Assembly (NCBI GenBank): GCA_049289035.1
Contig: JBAQIV010000071.1
Span: 1-26,965, forward strand
Source of the DNA: JAPUDQ01 sp049289035
GTDB taxonomy: Bacteria > Patescibacteriota > Saccharimonadia > Saccharimonadales > Saccharimonadaceae
Direction: 5' to 3'
Length of the DNA: 26,965 bases
Every line of letters begins with the position of its first letter. Positions within the stretch are counted from its first letter, which is position 1. A program made the position numbers and the translations under genes. The notes below the pieces were generated by a model that ran no database searches, was not told where the DNA came from, and saw only the letters and a list, made by a program, of their open reading frames with translations. Shown piece by piece: positions 23,918 to 26,965 of this stretch.

Positions 23918-24736
23918 TTAGCGTATCCAGCGTTCCAATACATCAACTTTGAGATGGGCGGCGTTTTTTGCTGCTACAAATGCCTCGATATCACGTACAA
24001 ACTCCGGACGAAAATGCATCAACACGACGTCGCCCGGGCGTAATGCCGTGCGACCGTCTTGGTATTCAATTGCACCGTTTTGAATACGCGCCGTCCACAT
24101 AACGGTGGCTCGCAACCCGCAGTCCGCCACGGCTCGTTCGGTATCATGATTGTATCGTCCCCCCGGTGGGCGGAACAGTGTCGGTCGCGTACCGTAATAA
24201 CTCGCAGCTATGTCATTCATACGACAAATTTCGTTGCGTTGGTAGCCGTACGGGTGTTTTATCATGCTTAGATCATGCCCCACGGTATGATTTTCAACCA
24301 CAGACCCTTGTTCGATGAGAGCATTAAAAAATGTCGGGTTATGCGCTATGAATAAGTCGGCCAGGAAAAGTGTTGCTTTGAGTTTATGGTGTTTCATAGC
24401 GGCGATCACTGACTGGTCTTTGTAGTTGCCGTCGTCAATTGTCAAAAATACCACAGACTGCTTTGTGTCTATACGGTGTATAACTGGTACTCTGCCCCCT
24501 GCGACTGGCGGTATACGTATATCAGGTTCTATGGGTTTTTCGGCAGCTGCTACTTTCTGACGAACAAGGCCGTCATTGAGTAGGTCAAACTGCCCGACTT
24601 CTTGGTAGGCCGATGCAAGACCAAGCGCTGTTGGTATAGGCGCAATTTGAGTCCCTATCGCGAGCCCTAAACACAGCATACCTATACTGACAATCACTAC
24701 TCCCACGCTATCGAGCACTCTTTTTGACCACGACAT
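23918..24736 (-). CDS. Membrane-anchored polysaccharide deacetylase (NodB domain)
   Basis: Carbohydrate esterase family 4 type enzyme that removes N- or O-acetyl groups from peptidoglycan or other glycans. With the ATG at 24736 it is 272 residues: an N-terminal membrane anchor (about 12-31), a linker, then the NodB domain. Motifs are LTIDDGNY (98-105, where D101-D102 stand for the TFDDG pair), HTVGH (metal-binding His150 and His154), RPPGGRY (189-195), Trp214 and LMHF (His241). The catalytic base and metal triad are intact. An upstream in-frame start at 24781 is rejected because a perfect TATAAT sits 7 bases before the ATG at 24736, which also predicts a leaderless message. The active site should face outside the cell. 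Confidence 0.88.
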   Translation of the reverse strand: MSWSKRVLDSVGVVIVSIGMLCLGLAIGTQIAPIPTALGLASAYQEVGQFDLLNDGLVRQKVAAAEKPIEPDIRIPPVAGGRVPVIHRIDTKQSVVFLTIDDGNYKDQSVIAAMKHHKLKATLFLADLFIAHNPTFFNALIEQGSVVENHTVGHDLSMIKHPYGYQRNEICRMNDIAASYYGTRPTLFRPPGGRYNHDTERAVADCGLRATVMWTARIQNGAIEYQDGRTALRPGDVVLMHFRPEFVRDIEAFVAAKNAAHLKVDVLERWIR

Positions 24737-24743
24737 AGCTACG

Positions 24744-24749
24744 ATTATA
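24744..24749 (-). promoter_or_regulatory. -10 element of the polysaccharide deacetylase gene
   Basis: Minus-strand TATAAT, perfect, ending 7 bases before the ATG. The -35 region is weak. Confidence 0.5.
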
Positions 24750-24806
24750 CGTGATCTCGCCCCAGACTGCGACGGGCTCACTGGTCCCCGTGCTACTATG
24801 ATAGCT

Positions 24807-25058
24807 ATGGCAGGCTTTAACCACTACGCGCGGCTACGCGACATACTCTCCAGTGAACCACCTGGCTGGTTCATACGTTGCATCGACCAGCCGACGCGCG
24901 CTCAAAATTTCCGCGGTGAAGTGCGTGAGTTTGATCACTATTACCGTCTCTACCACGCCGACGGTACACCCATTCGCTACGGCAAATTTCAACAACTCGA
25001 TCGTCTGGCTGCTATATTGCAGTGCGATAGTAGTGACTTACCCTGCGTCGACCGTTGA
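24807..25058 (+). CDS. Small soluble protein (83 aa), unrecognised
   Basis: Begins MAGFNHYARLRDILSSEPPGW and is rich in aromatic and charged residues (FDHYYRLYHADGTPIRYGKF), with no membrane segment. The composition and regular helix/strand pattern look like a real small globular protein; no family recognised. The ATG at 24807 is preferred to one at 24798 because a weak -10 (TACTAT, 24794-24799) ends 7 bases before it, matching the pattern of other genes here. It is transcribed divergently from the deacetylase gene and converges on the DprA-like gene across 46 bases that show nothing notable. Confidence 0.6.
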   Translation: MAGFNHYARLRDILSSEPPGWFIRCIDQPTRAQNFRGEVREFDHYYRLYHADGTPIRYGKFQQLDRLAAILQCDSSDLPCVDR

Positions 25059-25104
25059 TACTTCTTGTCATGTCGATGTGATAGCTTCTTTGTTGCGTGA
25101 TTTA

Positions 25105-25620
25105 CTACACATAATACTGATGTAATTCAACAGGTAGGTCGATTTCATGTGCACGATCGACAGTCAAAAGCGTTCCGGCACGCAGAACCGAAGCGGTTGT
25201 ATTGCCCTCCAGGTGATACGCCGCGACCATGTCAGCAGTTTGCAGCACCAACTCATTGCGCGCATAAAATGCAGCTGGGGTGAGTTCACCAGTATGAGCA
25301 GGTTCGAACACAGCCTGGGGATTGGACATCTTAAGCTCGCGTAGGGCATCGATCGTGAGCGCTGCATCTTCAGCACGACATTTGCCGAGCTGCGCTCTTT
25401 CGCGTAAATTAGTCGCGTAGTCATCGAGTGCTATGGGCAAGTAAATACGTACTGTGCCACCGCACTGCATCGCTACCATTATAGCGACAGTATCGACGCC
25501 AGTACTTCCGCCTGTCACAATTCCCCAGCCATCACGCACGGCTGCTTGTACGCGCTCCGAAATATCCCGTTGCATCTCCTCGGTCGCTTCACGAGTGCCG
25601 ACAACCGCAAGCCATTTCAT
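25105..25620 (-). CDS. DprA/SLOG-type Rossmann-fold protein (171 aa)
   Basis: Single-domain protein of the DprA/LOG (SLOG) superfamily. The N-terminal strand is LAVVGTREAT (4-13), followed by the phosphate-binding loop IVTGGSTGVDTVAI (34-47). Later, FYARNELVLQTADMVAAYH resembles the FpxRNRiia...vvvea segment of DprA, and TASVLRAG stands near the SGTLxTA motif. It lacks the N-terminal SAM and C-terminal winged-helix domains of many DprA proteins. Roles could be single-strand DNA handling, as in DprA, or nucleotide-derived ligand sensing, as in other SLOG proteins; sequence does not decide. The start overlaps the stop of the coiled-coil gene (ATGA), so the two are coupled. Confidence 0.78.
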   Translation of the reverse strand: MKWLAVVGTREATEEMQRDISERVQAAVRDGWGIVTGGSTGVDTVAIMVAMQCGGTVRIYLPIALDDYATNLRERAQLGKCRAEDAALTIDALRELKMSNPQAVFEPAHTGELTPAAFYARNELVLQTADMVAAYHLEGNTTASVLRAGTLLTVDRAHEIDLPVELHQYYV

Positions 25621-25871
25621 ACAGAAATAGTATCGAGATCCACGCCGACTTTTTTCGCAAGCACTTGTATGTATTTTTCCAACCGATCGATTTTACTATC
25701 ACGAGCTGCGAGTTCAATTTCATAATGTTGTATAAGCCCTGCTAATTTATCGACGGTGTTCGTGAGTCGATCGACTCCATCGCGTGAGGCGGTCTGCTCA
25801 AATCGATCATTTACTTCTCTGCGGAAGTCCTCGATATATTTAAACAATTTTATGTATTGTTCGTCGTTCAT
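25617..25871 (-). CDS. Small coiled-coil protein (84 aa)
   Basis: Almost entirely helical and charged: an N-terminal helix (MNDEQYIKLFKYIEDFRREVNDRFEQ) and a second long heptad-like stretch (about 33-75) ending KVGVDLDTISV. No catalytic motif is seen; it is probably an oligomerising partner. The stop overlaps the start of the DprA/SLOG gene, so both are made together. Its promoter is an extended -10 (TGA-TATACT) in which the TGA is the stop codon of the upstream 2TM gene, and the hexamer ends 6 bases before the ATG. Confidence 0.7.
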   Translation of the reverse strand: MNDEQYIKLFKYIEDFRREVNDRFEQTASRDGVDRLTNTVDKLAGLIQHYEIELAARDSKIDRLEKYIQVLAKKVGVDLDTISV

Positions 25872-25877
25872 AATCCT

Positions 25878-25886
25878 AGTATATCA
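25878..25886 (-). promoter_or_regulatory. Extended -10 promoter for the coiled-coil/SLOG pair
   Basis: Minus-strand TGA-TATACT, ending 6 bases before the ATG at 25871. Identical to the element before the 2TM gene. Confidence 0.5.
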
Positions 25887-26144
25887 TTTCTCTTGCCATA
25901 TTTTCTTTACCCGTTCCAGAGCAAGTGTCGATAATATAAATCCGACAACCGGCACGAGTGCATTGAGCCACGGGTCGATATGGATGACAAATGCGAGATA
26001 CATGCATACAACGACGTACGTCAGCAACGCAATCGCAATTCGCCGCGTCCAGCTGGTCTCCCAGGCTTTGTCGAGTTCTACTTTGCGGTTACGTGCTTCA
26101 ATCGCTGCGATGCGTTTTTCGAAGTTCTTCATTGTGTCGCTCAT
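25884..26144 (-). CDS. Small 2TM protein (86 aa) with N-terminal coiled coil
   Basis: An N-terminal charged helix (MKNFEKRIAAIEARNRKVE), a linker with Trp residues (KAWETSWTRR), and two closely spaced membrane helices (about 34-54 and 58-76), ending LERVKKIWQEK. I recall similar 2TM proteins in many bacteria and CPR genomes, with no assigned function. The ATG at 26144 is preferred to one at 26132 because TGA-TATACT ends 7 bases before it and no Shine-Dalgarno is present. It lies 12 bases before the coiled-coil/SLOG pair in the same direction. Confidence 0.7.
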   Translation of the reverse strand: MSDTMKNFEKRIAAIEARNRKVELDKAWETSWTRRIAIALLTYVVVCMYLAFVIHIDPWLNALVPVVGFILSTLALERVKKIWQEK

Positions 26145-26151
26145 GTGAGCA

Positions 26152-26160
26152 AGTATATCA
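26152..26160 (-). promoter_or_regulatory. Extended -10 promoter for the 2TM gene
   Basis: Minus-strand TGA-TATACT, ending 7 bases before the ATG at 26144. Confidence 0.5.
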
Positions 26161-26164
26161 CCTA

Positions 26165-26542
26165 TTATTTCAACGCGGCGGCGAGTGGCCTGTCGAAGGT
26201 CATGACACCGCTGCGAGAATGGTTAGCTTTCACAGCCAGTAAGCAATCTGCAAAATCCAGGCTTGAATGGTTTGCAAACATCTCAACCGCTGCAGCGACA
26301 TTTTTTTCGGCCCGAAACTGTGGCGATGCGAGTATTTCGCGTAATGACGTGGCAATTTCGTAGTGCGACATATTGTAACGCGAATTATTTGCCAGTACAT
26401 AGCATAGCTCATGCGCCACAACCTCCGTCAACACCAAACTATCGTCCGGACTCGCGTGCACCATATCAAATGCGCGCCGAGCAGCTTCGTGATCATCGCG
26501 CATAATCATACGAACAAATATATTCGTATCGACATAGATCAT
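26165..26542 (-). CDS. vapC: PIN-domain ribonuclease toxin (VapC family)
   Basis: Toxin of a type II toxin-antitoxin pair, 125 residues, a typical VapC length. The metal-binding acidic residues of the PIN fold are in place: Asp5 (IYVDTNIF), Glu40 (LTEVVAHELCYVL), Asp96/Asp99 (SSLDFADCLLA) and Asp117 (MTFDRPL). VapC proteins cleave tRNA or rRNA; the target here is unknown. The start overlaps the antitoxin stop as ATGA, the usual coupled arrangement with the antitoxin gene first. Confidence 0.92.
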   Translation of the reverse strand: MIYVDTNIFVRMIMRDDHEAARRAFDMVHASPDDSLVLTEVVAHELCYVLANNSRYNMSHYEIATSLREILASPQFRAEKNVAAAVEMFANHSSLDFADCLLAVKANHSRSGVMTFDRPLAAALK

Positions 26543-26814
26543 CGTGAACGCTCCACGCGTCGCAATACTCCCTGTACAATAGTCTGTCGCATTTCTTCAT
26601 CGGAGATTGGTGCAGTGTGGCGCATTTTTTTTGCCATGATCTCGTGAATTGGCGCCAGACGCTCTTCAAGGCTAGCCTGAGCTTCGATCACCATTTTGTC
26701 ATTACGCTGTGTCAACGTCAGCTTGTGGCCGCGGCTCAGCTTCATGCTCCGTACTATTTTTGCCGGTAATGTGATCTGATTTTTACTGGTGATTGTCACG
26801 GTAAAGCTATTCAT
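26539..26814 (-). CDS. vapB: AbrB/MazE-type antitoxin
   Basis: Antitoxin of 91 residues. The N-terminal half is a SpoVT/AbrB DNA-binding domain (TITSKNQITLPAKIVRSM, about 7-24, then LSRGHKLTLTQ). The charged C-terminal half (LEERLAPIHEIMAKKMRHTAPISDEEMRQTIV) would wrap the toxin. Such antitoxins repress their own operon. A consensus promoter ends 7 bases before the ATG, and three GTAAGGC repeats cover it. No Shine-Dalgarno is present, so a leaderless message is expected. Confidence 0.88.
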   Translation of the reverse strand: MNSFTVTITSKNQITLPAKIVRSMKLSRGHKLTLTQRNDKMVIEAQASLEERLAPIHEIMAKKMRHTAPISDEEMRQTIVQGVLRRVERSR

Positions 26815-26858
26815 GCCTTACATTGTATATTACGCCTTACTTTTTGTCAATGCCTTAC
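26815..26858 (-). promoter_or_regulatory. vapBC promoter with three-repeat operator
   Basis: Minus-strand TTGACA (26845-26850), 17-base spacer, TACAAT (26822-26827). Three direct copies of GTAAGGC lie at 26852-26858, 26834-26840 and 26815-26821, 18 and 19 bases apart: upstream of the -35, inside the spacer, and exactly filling the 7 bases between the -10 and the ATG. This is a likely operator for the AbrB-type antitoxin. Confidence 0.7.
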
Positions 26859-26939
26859 TCATAATCGGCACTTTAAACTAAAACGGAACAACCCGTAAAC
26901 TTGTAGTAGCAATCTAACAAGTAAAGAGGAGTTGTCCCA

Positions 26940-26965
26940 ATGTACACGGTACCAAAGTTTGCCAG
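26940..26965 (+). CDS. Start of an unidentified gene, cut by the window edge
   Basis: ATG at 26940 begins MYTVPKFA and runs off the window. AGAGGAG 8 bases upstream is a good Shine-Dalgarno. The leader holds an inverted repeat ACTTGT/ACAAGT around 26898-26922 and a longer imperfect pair GGAACAAC/GTTGTCC that brackets the Shine-Dalgarno, which might control translation. It is divergent from the vapBC operon. Too little is visible to name it; a transposase or other mobile gene cannot be excluded. Confidence 0.5.

Noticed and set aside
1..26965. Alternative genetic code with TGA as sense codon
   Set aside because: Several genes end at TGA exactly where the family should end and overlap the next start (mraY, excalibur, antitoxin), so TGA is a stop here.
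1..26965. CRISPR array or tRNA genes
   Set aside because: No regularly spaced long repeats and no cloverleaf-like sequences were noticed on either strand.

Overview
The window looks like a chromosomal segment of a Candidate Phyla Radiation bacterium, most likely Candidatus Saccharibacteria (TM7). This rests on recognised protein families and gene order, not on a database search. TGA is used as a normal stop (mraY, pheA, the excalibur gene), so the code is the standard bacterial one and not the Gly-TGA code of Gracilibacteria/Absconditabacteria. No rRNA, tRNA, CRISPR array or complete insertion sequence was recognised.

Layout. (1) 1-1008: the C-terminal part of a TraG/VirD4-like conjugation or type IV secretion ATPase, followed by a 615-base gene-free AT-rich interval with paired repeats. 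(2) 1624-9975, minus strand: a reduced division and cell-wall (dcw) cluster in the order mraZ, rsmH, ftsL-like, ftsI, mraY, ftsW, murG, ftsQ. The mur ligase genes and ftsA/ftsZ that usually sit among these are absent. mraZ has a promoter with MraZ-type boxes inside its spacer, and rsmH has its own consensus promoter. (3) 10257-13660, minus strand: a GH1 glycosidase, yvcK/glmR and galU operon, and a 59-residue membrane protein gene. (4) 13707-16151: an LssY_C-domain protein, a broken inositol-monophosphatase-family gene, and a stand-alone prephenate dehydratase. (5) 16338-24736, minus strand: mainly envelope genes. These are an MMPL/RND transporter with a small partner, an excalibur-domain membrane protein, a 477-residue exported protein, a four-TM protein and a polysaccharide deacetylase, plus a Pif1/RecD-type helicase at the end of the excalibur operon. 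(6) 24807-26965: small genes, namely an 83-residue protein, a DprA/SLOG-fold protein with a coiled-coil partner and a 2TM protein, a VapBC-type toxin-antitoxin pair with a three-repeat operator, and the start of a further gene at the edge.

How it works together. Most of the window serves envelope construction: lipid II synthesis and septal transglycosylase/transpeptidase (mraY, murG, ftsW, ftsI, ftsL, ftsQ), UDP-sugar supply and its regulator (galU, yvcK), peptidoglycan or glycan trimming (deacetylase) and lipid/export functions (MMPL, LssY_C).

The most striking pattern is in expression signals. Genes that begin a transcription unit repeatedly carry a -10 hexamer only 6 to 9 bases before the start codon and no Shine-Dalgarno sequence, which predicts leaderless mRNAs. 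Several genes inside operons have clear Shine-Dalgarno sequences.
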